This document shows, in pieces, positions 41,551 to 51,697 of a stretch of 64,000 bases of DNA. The DNA comes from Desulfovibrio sp. JC010. Its GTDB lineage: Bacteria > Desulfobacterota > Desulfovibrionia > Desulfovibrionales > Desulfovibrionaceae. Position numbers and translations under genes: made by a program. The notes below the pieces were generated by a model. It ran no database searches and was not told the origin of the DNA. It worked only from the letters and a program-made list of their open reading frames with translations. Positions within the stretch are counted from its first letter, which is position 1. The number at the start of each line of letters is the position of its first letter. The stretch spans positions 310,001-374,000 of the forward strand of contig NZ_VOIQ01000002.1 of the NCBI RefSeq assembly GCF_010470675.1, written 5' to 3'.

Positions 41551-43926
41551 TTACTCCAAAATAGTAATATCTTCCGGAAGCCCGGATCTTCCCGCAACAG
41601 CCGAAACAGTAGACCTTATGGTATCCCATTTAACCGGCTTGGATATGAAACCGTCACATCCTGCTCGTGCGGATTCCTGTCTGTTTGAGCTGTAGGCCCG
41701 GGCCGCAAGGGCTAAAATCACAGACTTGGTCCGCTCACTTTCCAGCTCGAATTCGCGCATTCTTTTCACTGCAGCCAATCCGTCCATGACCGGAAGTTCC
41801 AGATCCATGAACACAAGATCATACCTGTTGTCGCTGAAAAGCTGCACCGCCTGCAATCCGTCCACTGCGACAGTTATCTCCGCCCCGGTATCAAGGATAA
41901 AGAGTTCCAGAATCTTGCGGTGGTTTTCATTGTCTTCCACCAGCAGGATATTCATTCCCGCACCGGCTTTGACCTTATTCTTGCCGGAATCACCCACCGA
42001 AGCCAGACAACGGATCAGGTCCGCATCAAAAACAGGCTTGATCAAAGTATAATCCGCCCCGACCATTCGCGCATTCTGTCGATCCTCTTCAGTACACCCG
42101 GCGGAAAACATCATTGCCACCCGTCCGGGAAGCAACTTCTTCTGCTGTGCTTTGGAAAGGAAGTCAACCCCCGATATGGCGGGCATGTCGCTGTCCACCA
42201 GCAACAAGTCATAGCCGTTGCCGTGCTCCTGCGCGGCCTCAAGATAACCGAGACCTTCATCACCGTCCGCAGCCATAACCGCATCTATACCGAATGATTG
42301 CATTCTGCGGGCAAGCACCTCGCGTACAGTGTAGTTGTCATCCACCAGCAGAACTCGTGTTCCGGAAAAATCCGCCACACTGCGCACCGGTTCATACACG
42401 GATTTTTTAAATGGAATGGAAAAATAAAAGATACTGCCCTTGCCGCTTTCGCTTTCAAAACGGATATCCCCGTCCATCAGCGCAGCCAGCCGGGAAGCAG
42501 CGGCAAGTCCGAGTCCCACACCGCCGTATTCACGGGAAGTGGAGCCGTCAGCCTGAACAAAGCTGTCGAAAATGGATTCCCTGCGCCCTTCGGGTATACC
42601 GATCCCGGTATCCCGGACCGTATAGAGCAGACGTTCAAAATCATCACCGGTATCTTCTATGCTCAGCCGAACTTCAACCTCTCCGCTGGAGGTAAATTTT
42701 ACAGCATTGGAAACAATATTCAGCAGAATCTGGCGCACACGCACCGGATCGCCCACAACCTGTGCCGGAATACCCTGATCGACATCGCAAATAACTTCAA
42801 TATCGCGGGCATGGGCGGAGTGGGCCACACTTTTGCAGACGCTCTGCACATCGCGGGAAGGATCAAAGGGAACCGGAACAAGTTCAATATGTCCGGATTC
42901 AATCTGCACAAAATCAAGAATATCGTTGATTATTTTGAGCAACAATTCACCGGAACCCCGGAAAATTTCTACATATCCCATCTGCTCGGGATCAAGTTCA
43001 GTCTCCAGCAGCAGGTCACCCATGCCGAGAATGGCATTCATGGGGGTTCTGATTTCATGGCTGATCATAGCCAGGAACTGACTTTTGAATCTGCTGGCGG
43101 TTTCGGCCTTGTCTTTGGATTTTTCAAGCTCACGCACAGTGAAGGACAGCTCTTCCAAAGCCGTACTCAAATCTTTCTCAGCTTTGCGGCGGATTTCAAC
43201 TTCATCAGTCAGCTTGCGGTTTATTTGACTTAAAGCCTCGGTACGTTCGGTGACCCTTTCTTCCAGATCAGTCTGTATACGGATCAATCTGGCCGAAAGA
43301 CGCTCCAGAGAACCGGACAGCCGCCCGATCTCATCATCCCTTTCTGCCTCTTCAAAAACTACGGATTCACCCTGCTCCGCCCGCTCGGCCAGCTTTGAGA
43401 GCCGGACAACAGGGGAGACCAAAGCCCTGCCGACAAACAAACGCAGGCAAATTCCGCTCAGCAGTGCAGTTCCGAAAAGCAAAGACAAAAGAAAAGCCAG
43501 AACAAACTGGGGACTGGCTGCAAAATGGCCTTCCAGAATTCCGACCCGCACAAAGCCCAGATACTCCCCGTCCTTCAGGATTCGCCGTTCAATATAAAAA
43601 ACAGCATGTTCGTCTTCCTGCATCGTTTTTTTAAACTCGCTGAGCAACACACCGGACTGGCTGAACACGGCACAGGAGATTATCCCTTTATCGAGACAGG
43701 CATTTTCGGCCAATTCCTCAAGCCTGTGATTCTGAAAATTCAAAATAGCGTCACTGCTTGAGAAAGCCACCAGCGATGCAACCGTGCTCCCTTTTGATTC
43801 AATTGCATCCTGAATATCGGACTGATAAAACTCATTTAAAACATAGCCTAACGGCAACAGAACAACCGTCAGTATGGCAACAAGTCCCAAAGTGATTTTG
43901 CGCCCGATTCTGAAAGAATTCACCAT
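41551..43926 (-). CDS. Hybrid sensor histidine kinase (HAMP-HisKA-HATPase-REC-REC)
   Basis: The 791-residue protein has TM1 near 11-31, a periplasmic domain of about 110 residues, TM2 near 142-164, HAMP and a coiled coil. The H-box FLAMISHEIRTPMNAILGM, N-box NIVSNAVKFT, G1 DTGIGIP and G2 GVGLGLA are all intact. Two receiver domains follow; both phospho-acceptors are present (LLLVDSDMP and LVFMDLELP). It sits between a BMP-type periplasmic binding protein and an Hpt protein in one operon, so the binding protein may supply the input signal. Confidence 0.95.
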   Translation of the reverse strand: MVNSFRIGRKITLGLVAILTVVLLPLGYVLNEFYQSDIQDAIESKGSTVASLVAFSSSDAILNFQNHRLEELAENACLDKGIISCAVFSQSGVLLSEFKKTMQEDEHAVFYIERRILKDGEYLGFVRVGILEGHFAASPQFVLAFLLSLLFGTALLSGICLRLFVGRALVSPVVRLSKLAERAEQGESVVFEEAERDDEIGRLSGSLERLSARLIRIQTDLEERVTERTEALSQINRKLTDEVEIRRKAEKDLSTALEELSFTVRELEKSKDKAETASRFKSQFLAMISHEIRTPMNAILGMGDLLLETELDPEQMGYVEIFRGSGELLLKIINDILDFVQIESGHIELVPVPFDPSRDVQSVCKSVAHSAHARDIEVICDVDQGIPAQVVGDPVRVRQILLNIVSNAVKFTSSGEVEVRLSIEDTGDDFERLLYTVRDTGIGIPEGRRESIFDSFVQADGSTSREYGGVGLGLAAASRLAALMDGDIRFESESGKGSIFYFSIPFKKSVYEPVRSVADFSGTRVLLVDDNYTVREVLARRMQSFGIDAVMAADGDEGLGYLEAAQEHGNGYDLLLVDSDMPAISGVDFLSKAQQKKLLPGRVAMMFSAGCTEEDRQNARMVGADYTLIKPVFDADLIRCLASVGDSGKNKVKAGAGMNILLVEDNENHRKILELFILDTGAEITVAVDGLQAVQLFSDNRYDLVFMDLELPVMDGLAAVKRMREFELESERTKSVILALAARAYSSNRQESARAGCDGFISKPVKWDTIRSTVSAVAGRSGLPEDITILE

Positions 43927-43943
43927 CTGCAAAACATCCCAAT

Positions 43944-44957
43944 TTATTCAGCTGAAGGGTTCAACTTTACTTTTCCTGAAACAAGTTTTGCTTTCAGCTC
44001 ATGGAGCTTCTCCAGCACATCGGGGGCAATCAGGTGCTTACTATACTTCATTTCGGTTAAGCATACGCCTTCATTGGACAGGTCATAAACCCTGCGCCCC
44101 GGAACATGGGTCCCGTTCAGAACAGCAAGAACCTCTTTGTATACAGCAATATCAAGCCTTTTCATCATACTGGTCAGAACCGAGCCCTTGGCCATATGGT
44201 CCTGATCCGAATCCACGCCGACAGCCAGATTTCCGGAGTTACGCGCGGCCTGGATAACCCCGTTGCCGGACAATCCGGCTACTGCAAAAATTATATCAAC
44301 CCCGGCCCCGTACATGCGGGAGGCAAGTATGTTGGCCTGCTGCGGGTCTTCGAATCCCTTTTCAGCATTTCCTTTTCGCACGTACTGCACATCAACTTCA
44401 ACATCCCTGCCGGAATATTTAACACCCTCGCGAAAACCTTTTAAAAACTCCTTGATCACGGGCAACTCGTTGCCGCCTATAAAACCGACCCTGCCGGTTT
44501 TGGTCTGCCATGCACAGAGAGCACCGACCAGACATGACCCCATCCCTTGAGCATAGTCAATGGAAATAATATTGGGATACCCCTCAATTCTGGAATCAGT
44601 CAGAATAAAAATAACTTCGGGATGGTCAAGAGCAACCTCCCCAAAACGATTACCGATAGGCGCACCGTTGATGACCATAATCCTGACCTCCTCGGAGAGA
44701 AGGGAGCTAACGGCCTCCAGAGTTCTTTCCGTAGTAAATCCGCCTCTGCGGGGCAATATCTGAACTTGCTGTTCTTTCTGCAATCTGCGCAGCCCGGCTA
44801 CGGCCATCTCATTGAAAGAGCTGTCGTTTATGGTTTCGCCGGAATGAACAAAGCCGACTTTTACCTGTTTTGCGTCACAAACGGTTGTCACCCCGAAAGC
44901 AAAACAAAATAAAAACAGCAGCGTCAGCAACCTGCGAAAACTTCCTGCAGAAATCAT
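43944..44957 (-). CDS. BMP family periplasmic substrate-binding protein
   Basis: The 337-residue protein has a signal peptide (about 1-29, ending VCDA) and the BMP/PnrA-like fold: VKVGFVHSGETINDSSFNEMAVAGL, MVINGAPIGNRF, SIDYAQGMGSCLVGALCA, TGRVGFIGGNELPVI and DIIFAVAGLSGNGVIQAAR. The family binds purine nucleosides or related ligands. There is no ABC permease or ATPase next to it; instead it lies 17 bp upstream of a hybrid kinase, so it probably works as a ligand sensor and not as part of an importer. Confidence 0.92.
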   Translation of the reverse strand: MISAGSFRRLLTLLFLFCFAFGVTTVCDAKQVKVGFVHSGETINDSSFNEMAVAGLRRLQKEQQVQILPRRGGFTTERTLEAVSSLLSEEVRIMVINGAPIGNRFGEVALDHPEVIFILTDSRIEGYPNIISIDYAQGMGSCLVGALCAWQTKTGRVGFIGGNELPVIKEFLKGFREGVKYSGRDVEVDVQYVRKGNAEKGFEDPQQANILASRMYGAGVDIIFAVAGLSGNGVIQAARNSGNLAVGVDSDQDHMAKGSVLTSMMKRLDIAVYKEVLAVLNGTHVPGRRVYDLSNEGVCLTEMKYSKHLIAPDVLEKLHELKAKLVSGKVKLNPSAE

Positions 44958-44972
44958 AAGTAAACCTGTTGG

Positions 44973-46481
44973 TTACGATTCATTATTTTCATCCGGATCA
45001 AGAAGGCCGCCAAGATCGGCCCCCAGAACCCGTCCGGGCCATTTGTAAAAGCAGTAGCCGTGTTCTTCCACAAACTTCCTGATCTTCTGCTGCCCTCCGC
45101 GAGCGAAAGGCAAGGAAGAAAAACCTATATGCTGCTTGGTAACCTCAATATCCCCGAAAAGATACATGAGGTTGAACGGTACCGCTTTTTCAGGATGAAT
45201 CTCAGCCGGAACAACCAGATGCATGGCCTGCGAGTTGCTGCCCCGGAATACGTTGATCTTCCCGGTCAGTTCCTTGCGCTCTTCAATCTCATTCTTGAAA
45301 AAAGGTTCGATCAGACGCTGCAGGGTTCCGTCCACCTTGGCCACGGCCAGACCGTAGTTGGTGATGGGCACCTGCTGCCGATCGCAATCCCTGATCCGGC
45401 GAAGCATATCCGCCCGCTCCTGCATGCAGGCCCCGCAATGGACCACCAGCTGGTATTCGGAAAGATCGATAGGCAGACCGCACCCGGTCTTGGATTCAAA
45501 AATAATATTGCGGTCGGTATATCCGGCTATGCGCGCAGGAATCATTTCCTTGCCGAGATCCTCGGCCTTGGGATGGTGGGGGCAGGCTTCAACGATCAGT
45601 ACCTTATCCCCGTCCTGCAAATGGTCAATGGCATTTGCGCCCTGCACAAGCTGCTCAAGGTTACCCTTATGACGGGCGAAAAGAATGGGAAAAGTGGTCA
45701 GGGAAACATCACGCGGAATGATGTCCATCACCTTCTTGATCGGCTCGGAATCGGCGATAACAAGAGCCGGACGACGCTTGTGCCCGGAAATGGTCTGGTA
45801 AAGCTCGCCCTCTTTGACGATAACCGCAATTCCCCCGGCATCGAGGATTTCCCGCAAGACCTGTGACTTGGGAAGCCCCAGCCTGCCCTTGGGTGAAACC
45901 GGGTCCTCCGAAACCACGCAGACCACGAAATCCCCCCTGCCCATGAGGTCACGGGCCAGCACCGGATCAAGCATGTTTTCTTCCGGAGCGAGGGCCATAA
46001 TGGATTTCTTGAGCCGATCAATACCGCGCCCGTCCACTGTGGAGGTAGCCACAAAACGAACTCCGCGCGAACCGCAGAATTCCATATCCGCAAGGCTGGG
46101 TCGTCTGATATCCGCCTTGTTGAAAACCATTACGCACGGGATGCCGCGATCACGCAGCAGCGTGGTCAACTCACGTTCTTCATCGAGAATACCGGACTCA
46201 TCAGTAACAATAACCGCCACATCAACGCTGTACAGTCCGTCTTTAATGGCCTGCGTCCTATCGTCACCGGGAACATGGGCGTCGGTATCGTATATGGTTA
46301 CCGGGCCCAGCGGATGAATTTCCGCCCGGGTCAGAGGATACATTTCATCCTCACTTGCCACCGGGCTGACCTGATCACTTTCTATACCTGAAAGAGCACG
46401 GATTATTGAAGATTTACCAACATTGCTCCTTCCGGCTATGGCTATAGCGAGCTTGGAACCGCTTTCAATTTCAGCACTCAT
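44973..46481 (-). CDS. hydF: [FeFe]-hydrogenase maturation GTPase HydF
   Basis: HydF is the scaffold that assembles and delivers the H-cluster 2Fe subcluster. The GTPase domain has G1 GRSNVGKSS (17-25) and NKAD (121-124). The cluster site is C300-x-H302 followed after 46 residues by C349-x-x-C352, which is the family pattern. At 502 residues it is about 90 longer than typical HydF, with an extra C-terminal segment after the cluster domain. HydE and HydG are not nearby. It lies only 15 bp upstream of the BMP protein gene, so it may head the operon with the sensory genes. Confidence 0.93.
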   Translation of the reverse strand: MSAEIESGSKLAIAIAGRSNVGKSSIIRALSGIESDQVSPVASEDEMYPLTRAEIHPLGPVTIYDTDAHVPGDDRTQAIKDGLYSVDVAVIVTDESGILDEERELTTLLRDRGIPCVMVFNKADIRRPSLADMEFCGSRGVRFVATSTVDGRGIDRLKKSIMALAPEENMLDPVLARDLMGRGDFVVCVVSEDPVSPKGRLGLPKSQVLREILDAGGIAVIVKEGELYQTISGHKRRPALVIADSEPIKKVMDIIPRDVSLTTFPILFARHKGNLEQLVQGANAIDHLQDGDKVLIVEACPHHPKAEDLGKEMIPARIAGYTDRNIIFESKTGCGLPIDLSEYQLVVHCGACMQERADMLRRIRDCDRQQVPITNYGLAVAKVDGTLQRLIEPFFKNEIEERKELTGKINVFRGSNSQAMHLVVPAEIHPEKAVPFNLMYLFGDIEVTKQHIGFSSLPFARGGQQKIRKFVEEHGYCFYKWPGRVLGADLGGLLDPDENNES

Positions 46482-46625
46482 CCTGCAACCTCCGGTTCAT
46501 AACTGGATGTATTCAAAACAACTTCAAGATGACTTCGTATTATCAACTGATTAATAAATAACACTAACTGCAAAATCTTTCATCCCCATTATTACGCCGG
46601 AACACTGTTGCCCTTATCCAAAAAA

Positions 46626-46657
46626 AGAATGCGGGACCCCTAAGGACCCCGCATTAA
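46626..46657 (-). terminator. Terminator of glnS
   Basis: The stem AATGCGGG / CCCGCATT, read on the minus strand, is followed by a run of T. Confidence 0.88.
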
Positions 46658-46686
46658 AAATCACCCACACCCGCAAGGGCACGGTA

Positions 46687-48378
46687 TTACTTTTTCTGGT
46701 TCTTGGCAATTTTCTTCCATGTGTCGCGCAAAGTAACAGTTCTGTTGAAAACCGGCTTTTCCGGAGTGGAATCAGGGTCGGCGCAGAAATAACCGATCCT
46801 TTCAAACTGACAGCGGAAACCGGGCTCAACACCTTTAAGGGAACGCTCCACATAACAGGTGCGGACTTCGAGTGAATCTGGATTGATATGATCCTTAAAA
46901 TCAGATCCGTCTTTGCTGTCCATGGGATTCTCTTTGGTGAAAAGATGGTCGTAGAGCCGGACCTCGGCTTCAACCGCATGATCCACGGAAACCCAGTGAA
47001 TAGTGCCCTTGACCTTGCGGCCGTCGTCGGACCAGCCGCCGCGTGTGGCGGGATCATAGGTACAGCGCAGTTCGACAACTTCGCCGTTTTCATCCTTGAT
47101 CACATCGGTACAGGTCACATAATAGGCTGCACGCAGACGCACCTCGCGACCGACAGAAAGCCTGAAAAATTTCTTAGGCGCATCTTCCATGAAGTCGTCA
47201 CGCTCAATGTAGAGAGTCTTGGAGAAAGGCACCTTGCGGCTGCCGGCAGACTCATCTTCAGGGTTGTTCTGGACTTCGAATTCCTCAACCTGATCTTCAG
47301 GATAATTGTCGATGACCAGCTTGATAGGATTAACCACACCCATGACCCGGTTGGAGTGGGCGTTGAGGTCTTCACGCACGGAAAACTCAAGAAGCGCGAA
47401 ATCAACCATATTGGCTGCCTTGGCCACCCCGATGCGTTCACAGAAATTACGGATGGAAGCCGGGGAATAACCGCGGCGGCGCATACCGGAAATAGTAGGC
47501 ATGCGCGGATCATCCCACCCGGATACGTGTCCTTCTTCCACCAGCTGGATCAAGCGGCGTTTACTCATCACAGTATAACTGAGGTTGAGTCTCGCAAATT
47601 CAATCTGCTGCGGACGGTAGACTCCGAGACTTTCAAGGGTCCAGTCGTAAAGAGCACGGTTGTTTTCAAATTCAAGGGTGCAGATGGAATGGGTGATCTT
47701 CTCCAGTGAATCGGAAATACAATGGGTGAAATCGTACATGGGATAGATGCACCACTTATCACCGGTGCGGTGGTGGTGGGCCTTTCTGATCCTGTAGAGG
47801 GTAGGATCACGCAGGATCACGTTGGCGGCAGCCATATCGATCTTGGCACGCAGAACATGTTCGCCGTCCGCGAATTCACCGTTTTTCATACGCTCAAAAA
47901 GATCAAGGTTCTCTTCTACGGAACGGTCACGGTAAGGACTGTTCTTACCCGGCTCTTTGAGAGAGCCTCGGTATTCACGGATTTCTTCAGCACTGAGGCT
48001 GTCCACATATGCCTTTCCCTCTTTAATCAGCTGCACGGCAAAAGCGTAAAGCTGATCGAAATAATCTGAGGAATAATGCAGCCTGTCTTCCCAGTCGAAA
48101 CCAAGCCAGCGGACATCCTTTTCAATGGACTCCACATATTCAGTATCTTCCTTGACCGGGTTGGTATCGTCAAAACGCAGATTGCAGGTACCGTTGTAGT
48201 CCCCGGCAAGACCGAAGTTCAGGCAAATGGATTTAGCATGGCCGATATGCAGGTAACCGTTGGGCTCGGGAGGAAAACGGGTTGCGACCCTTCCTTCATA
48301 TTTTCCGGTTTCATTATCCTTATCAATAATCGCAGTAATAAAATTTTTACCTACATTGGACTCGGTATTATCTGACAT
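46687..48378 (-). CDS. glnS: Glutaminyl-tRNA synthetase
   Basis: This class I aminoacyl-tRNA synthetase (563 residues) charges tRNA-Gln directly. The motifs are HIGH in [18 protein letters not shown] and VMSKRRL (KMSKS site); the GlnRS-specific [10 protein letters not shown] and a C-terminal anticodon-binding beta-barrel domain follow. Direct glutaminylation means that this organism need not depend on GatCAB for Gln-tRNA. It is monocistronic, with a terminator 30 bp downstream. Confidence 0.97.
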   Translation of the reverse strand: MSDNTESNVGKNFITAIIDKDNETGKYEGRVATRFPPEPNGYLHIGHAKSICLNFGLAGDYNGTCNLRFDDTNPVKEDTEYVESIEKDVRWLGFDWEDRLHYSSDYFDQLYAFAVQLIKEGKAYVDSLSAEEIREYRGSLKEPGKNSPYRDRSVEENLDLFERMKNGEFADGEHVLRAKIDMAAANVILRDPTLYRIRKAHHHRTGDKWCIYPMYDFTHCISDSLEKITHSICTLEFENNRALYDWTLESLGVYRPQQIEFARLNLSYTVMSKRRLIQLVEEGHVSGWDDPRMPTISGMRRRGYSPASIRNFCERIGVAKAANMVDFALLEFSVREDLNAHSNRVMGVVNPIKLVIDNYPEDQVEEFEVQNNPEDESAGSRKVPFSKTLYIERDDFMEDAPKKFFRLSVGREVRLRAAYYVTCTDVIKDENGEVVELRCTYDPATRGGWSDDGRKVKGTIHWVSVDHAVEAEVRLYDHLFTKENPMDSKDGSDFKDHINPDSLEVRTCYVERSLKGVEPGFRCQFERIGYFCADPDSTPEKPVFNRTVTLRDTWKKIAKNQKK

Positions 48379-48714
48379 GTATCTTTATCCTTAAAACTTT
48401 TTTTATTTAGCTGAAGCTATCGGCGCGTAAAAACCACCGCTTGAAAAATATCATTCACAAAGAATCCTATTCAAATACGAAAATTTATCACCACGGTCAA
48501 ATCCGGTGAAATGAAACAATCAAAAAAATAAGTCAAAATATCGAAACTACTCCTTAAAAAAATTGTTCATGATCTTTTTTTCTGCTAGGATTCTGAAAGC
48601 GCAACGTATGACGGATAATTCAGGCAAAGGCCGAACTCCATTTTGGGAGGCACACACGGGGATATTTCGGCCTGCCGTATTTATATATGCCAACTTTTTT
48701 AAGGAGCTTTTATA
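48379..48714. other. Intergenic region and structured leader of cheX
   Basis: This 336-bp region separates divergent glnS and cheX. A promoter-like TTGTTC...TAGGAT pair with 17-bp spacing lies at about 48565-48593. Downstream, at 48611-48678, AGGCCGAA pairs with TTCGGCCT, extended by GGC/GCC, and encloses a CTCC/GGAG stem and a purine-rich loop. This would form a structured 5' leader of roughly 115 nt. It does not match any riboswitch that I recognise. Confidence 0.5.
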
Positions 48715-49173
48715 ATGAATGTAGAATTGGCCAAACCTTTTATCAAGGCAACCTCGGACATCCTGACAATGATGGCCATGATTACGCCGAGTGCGGGAAA
48801 GCCGTTTGTAAAAAAAGGTAATGTCGCCAGCGGGGACGTCACAGGCATCGTCGGATTTACAGGATCAGTAAACGGCAGCGTTTCAATTACATTTGAAAAA
48901 GCATGCGCGGCACAGATCGTAAGAAACATGCTCGGCGATGATATTCAGGACATCGTTCAGGACGTCAAGGATGCTGTGGGTGAGATAACCAACATGGTTT
49001 CCGGACAGGCAAGAGCCGGGCTTACCGAAATGGGATACAAACTTCAGGGCTCCACTCCCACCGTCATCATGGGTGACAACCACACCATCGCCCACGTAAC
49101 CTCAGGTCCGGTTATGGCTATTCCGTTTACAACCGACTTCGGCAACTTCACCATCGAATTCGGATTTGATTAA
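48715..49173 (+). CDS. cheX: Chemotaxis protein CheX
   Basis: The 152-residue protein belongs to the CheC/CheX/FliY phosphatase family, which removes phosphate from CheY-P. The catalytic E-x-x-N is in AVGEITNMVSGQAR. The remaining fold marks are GIVGFTGSVNGSVSITFEKACA and GPVMAIPFTTDFGNFTIEFG. A TAAGGAG RBS precedes the ATG. It is monocistronic with its own terminator and lies outside a che cluster. Confidence 0.93.
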   Translation: MNVELAKPFIKATSDILTMMAMITPSAGKPFVKKGNVASGDVTGIVGFTGSVNGSVSITFEKACAAQIVRNMLGDDIQDIVQDVKDAVGEITNMVSGQARAGLTEMGYKLQGSTPTVIMGDNHTIAHVTSGPVMAIPFTTDFGNFTIEFGFD

Positions 49174-49185
49174 AGAATAAAGAAA

Positions 49186-49219
49186 TCCCCGGAAGTAAAA
49201 ATTATTTCCGGGGATTTTT
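49186..49219 (+). terminator. Terminator of cheX
   Basis: The stem AAATCCCCGGAA / TTTCCGGGGATTT is followed by TTTTGC. Confidence 0.93.
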
Positions 49220-49260
49220 GCGTCTAACTGGCAACAGAAGACCAGGGAAGTGGCAGGCGA

Positions 49261-51603
49261 TTATTTATCCCCCCCTGATTCCGGGGAAAGCTGTACTTTC
49301 ACCTGATTACGACCTGCCTCTTTTGCCGCATAGAGGCCGATATCTGCGGCTTTGAGCAGATGCTCCAGCGTATCCGTCTTATCATTATAAGTAGCAACAC
49401 CGATACTTACGGTAATATTCAGTCCACCGGACCGCGTGTTCATGCTTTTTGCCTCAATCTCCGCACGCAATCTCTCAGCAACCTGCTTTGCACCCTCAAG
49501 TCCGGTTTCCGGCAACAGAATACAGAATTCCTCGCCTCCGATCCTGCCGAAGACATCAATATTACGTAACACCTTCAATCCGGAAGCGGCCAGTCCCTTG
49601 AGAACATCATCCCCGGCGTCATGACCGTGCATGTCGTTTACGGTCTTGAAAAAATCGATATCCATCATCATCAATGACAGGTCATGGTTGTAGCGGCGTG
49701 AACGCTCGAGAGCTTCTTCCGCACTCTCCATGAAGAAACGGCGGTTATAAAGACCGGTCAGGGGATCTGTGGTGGCCAGCTTGCGAAGCTTGTCTTCGGC
49801 TTCCTTACGTTCGGTAACGTCCCTGAAAGTCCCCACAACCCACCACTGCTCGTCCTTACGCAATGGAGAAAGAAGCACTTCCGCCGGAAATACCTCGCCT
49901 CCCTTGCGGCGGACATTCACTGTAAACGAACCGTAACTGGACAGCAGGCCGTTTATATAATTCCCGTCTTCGCCGATTGAGTCAGGATCAAGATTGTCTT
50001 CGGCGTAAAAACAGCATTGCAGACTTTCGCCCAGCATTTCATCCACACTGAATCCGAAAATCTTTTCCGCAGCCGGATTCCAGAAATGGACCAGCCCGTT
50101 TTCATCCATCAATACAAGAGCATCCTGCACCGAGTCACTTATGCTCTGGAGCATATCCTCACGGTCCTGCAAATCCTGCACGGCTTTTTTCTGGGCACTG
50201 ATATCAGAAGTCGCTCCCCGAAACCCGGTCACAACCCCTTCAGCATCAAAAAGAGGGACACCGTTGAATTCCAGCCAGATTTTACGGCCGTCGCGGTTCA
50301 CAAACCTGAAAACCAGCCCCCTGAAACTGTGTCCGAACTGGGCGGCATCAAGGAATTCTTTGCGCACATCCCAGGAAGATTCCTCATCCACAAAATCAAA
50401 TGGGGAACGCCCTATCAACTCTTCGGCACTGTAGCCGAGCACATCCTCCGCCCTGCCGGTAACAAAAACAAAACTCCCGTCCGGGCCTGTTTCCCAGATA
50501 AATTCGCCAGCTGCGTCAGCTACGTCCATGAATCTCTTTTCACTTTCCTCAAGTGCCCTGCGCACCTCTTCACTGGCAACTGTAACCGAAGTCTGACGCC
50601 AGAACAGGTAACCTACCATACAGAAAAGAAAGGCCAGCAGGAGCATCAGAAGATTCCGGCGCGGCACAACAAGGGCATCGTCGGGAACACGGGAGACAAC
50701 CTTCCAGCCCTCTTTGAAAACAACATCCTGCCGCAGCAGATAATGAAATAAATTGCTGCTCAGGGAATTAAAGGTATAAACTCCTCCACCTGCTGCGAAC
50801 TGCCCCTGCTCCTGCCCCTTTATCAGGGCCCACTCTTCAGGGAACTCGTGCTCCATCAGTCCCTGTTCCTTTTTAAACAGAAACTTCCAATTGTACGTTT
50901 CATCCGGGCCTATAATCCAGCCGCCGCTGTCGTTAAGAAGATAAATACTGCCGAATGATTCGTTCCCGGTTTCACTGAACAGCTTAAACAGACGGTCCCC
51001 GGAAAAATTAACCACCAGAAACCCCAGATGCGCTCCGCTCTGCGCGTAAATTTTTTTTACCAGCCGCAACACCGGAGCATAAGGAACGACGACCTTCCCG
51101 AACTCCATGTTCAGATTAAAACGGGAAACATAAACCTCATCTTTAAGACTACGGGCCTCTTTAATGTAATCCCGGTCACTTTTATCTTGCAGGTAATGGT
51201 CTGCAACCCTGAGCGGCTGGCCGTCCGCAATGTTCACCCGGATCAGCTCCATGCCGTGCGGGGAAATGTAACGCAGTTGCGCACAGCCGTTAAATCGCGA
51301 CCCGAACACGGAAAAGACCTCCGCGATCCCGTCATATTTCAAAGCCGTCTTGCCCTGCCTGCCCAATTCATCGCCGACCAGTCCGGCAAGGATGGTGGTG
51401 TACTCCACGCCGGATTCAAGCCAGGTGTTAAAGGTCGAAATATTGCTTTTCACCAGATCAACTTCGTGTGTCTTGACTATGTCCAGATACTGACTCCGCT
51501 GGGTAAGCATGCCCCATGCGGAGAAAACCAGTATGAACAACGCGACAAAAAAGAATCTCTTGATAAAGTAGAGGAAAACGCTGCTGGAACTTTTCGTTTG
51601 CAT
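49261..51603 (-). CDS. Membrane diguanylate cyclase with extracytoplasmic sensor, two PAS and GGDEF
   Basis: The 780-residue protein has TM1 near 12-34, a large Cache-like periplasmic sensor, and TM2 near 330-348. Two PAS domains follow (EKRFMDVADAAGEFIWETGPDG and QSISDSVQDALVLMDENG). The GGDEF domain has an intact GGEEF active site and, five residues before it, the inhibitory RxxD site (RNID), so it should make c-di-GMP and be feedback-inhibited. The start is set at the ATG 51603; the frame stays open 22 codons upstream from a weaker start. It probably links an external ligand to motility or biofilm control. Confidence 0.93.
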   Translation of the reverse strand: MQTKSSSSVFLYFIKRFFFVALFILVFSAWGMLTQRSQYLDIVKTHEVDLVKSNISTFNTWLESGVEYTTILAGLVGDELGRQGKTALKYDGIAEVFSVFGSRFNGCAQLRYISPHGMELIRVNIADGQPLRVADHYLQDKSDRDYIKEARSLKDEVYVSRFNLNMEFGKVVVPYAPVLRLVKKIYAQSGAHLGFLVVNFSGDRLFKLFSETGNESFGSIYLLNDSGGWIIGPDETYNWKFLFKKEQGLMEHEFPEEWALIKGQEQGQFAAGGGVYTFNSLSSNLFHYLLRQDVVFKEGWKVVSRVPDDALVVPRRNLLMLLLAFLFCMVGYLFWRQTSVTVASEEVRRALEESEKRFMDVADAAGEFIWETGPDGSFVFVTGRAEDVLGYSAEELIGRSPFDFVDEESSWDVRKEFLDAAQFGHSFRGLVFRFVNRDGRKIWLEFNGVPLFDAEGVVTGFRGATSDISAQKKAVQDLQDREDMLQSISDSVQDALVLMDENGLVHFWNPAAEKIFGFSVDEMLGESLQCCFYAEDNLDPDSIGEDGNYINGLLSSYGSFTVNVRRKGGEVFPAEVLLSPLRKDEQWWVVGTFRDVTERKEAEDKLRKLATTDPLTGLYNRRFFMESAEEALERSRRYNHDLSLMMMDIDFFKTVNDMHGHDAGDDVLKGLAASGLKVLRNIDVFGRIGGEEFCILLPETGLEGAKQVAERLRAEIEAKSMNTRSGGLNITVSIGVATYNDKTDTLEHLLKAADIGLYAAKEAGRNQVKVQLSPESGGDK

Positions 51604-51697
51604 AAAATAGAATCCCGCCCCGAAGTTCAGTATCACACGCCAGTGGACTGGTTTAATCACAATATCCAATCAAAAAAAACTTACTCAATAGATTACA

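Noticed and set aside
48600-48714. c-di-GMP class I riboswitch before cheX
   Set aside because: The hairpin is real, but the GNRA tetraloop/receptor and the characteristic GGCAAA...GCAAAGCC core are missing.
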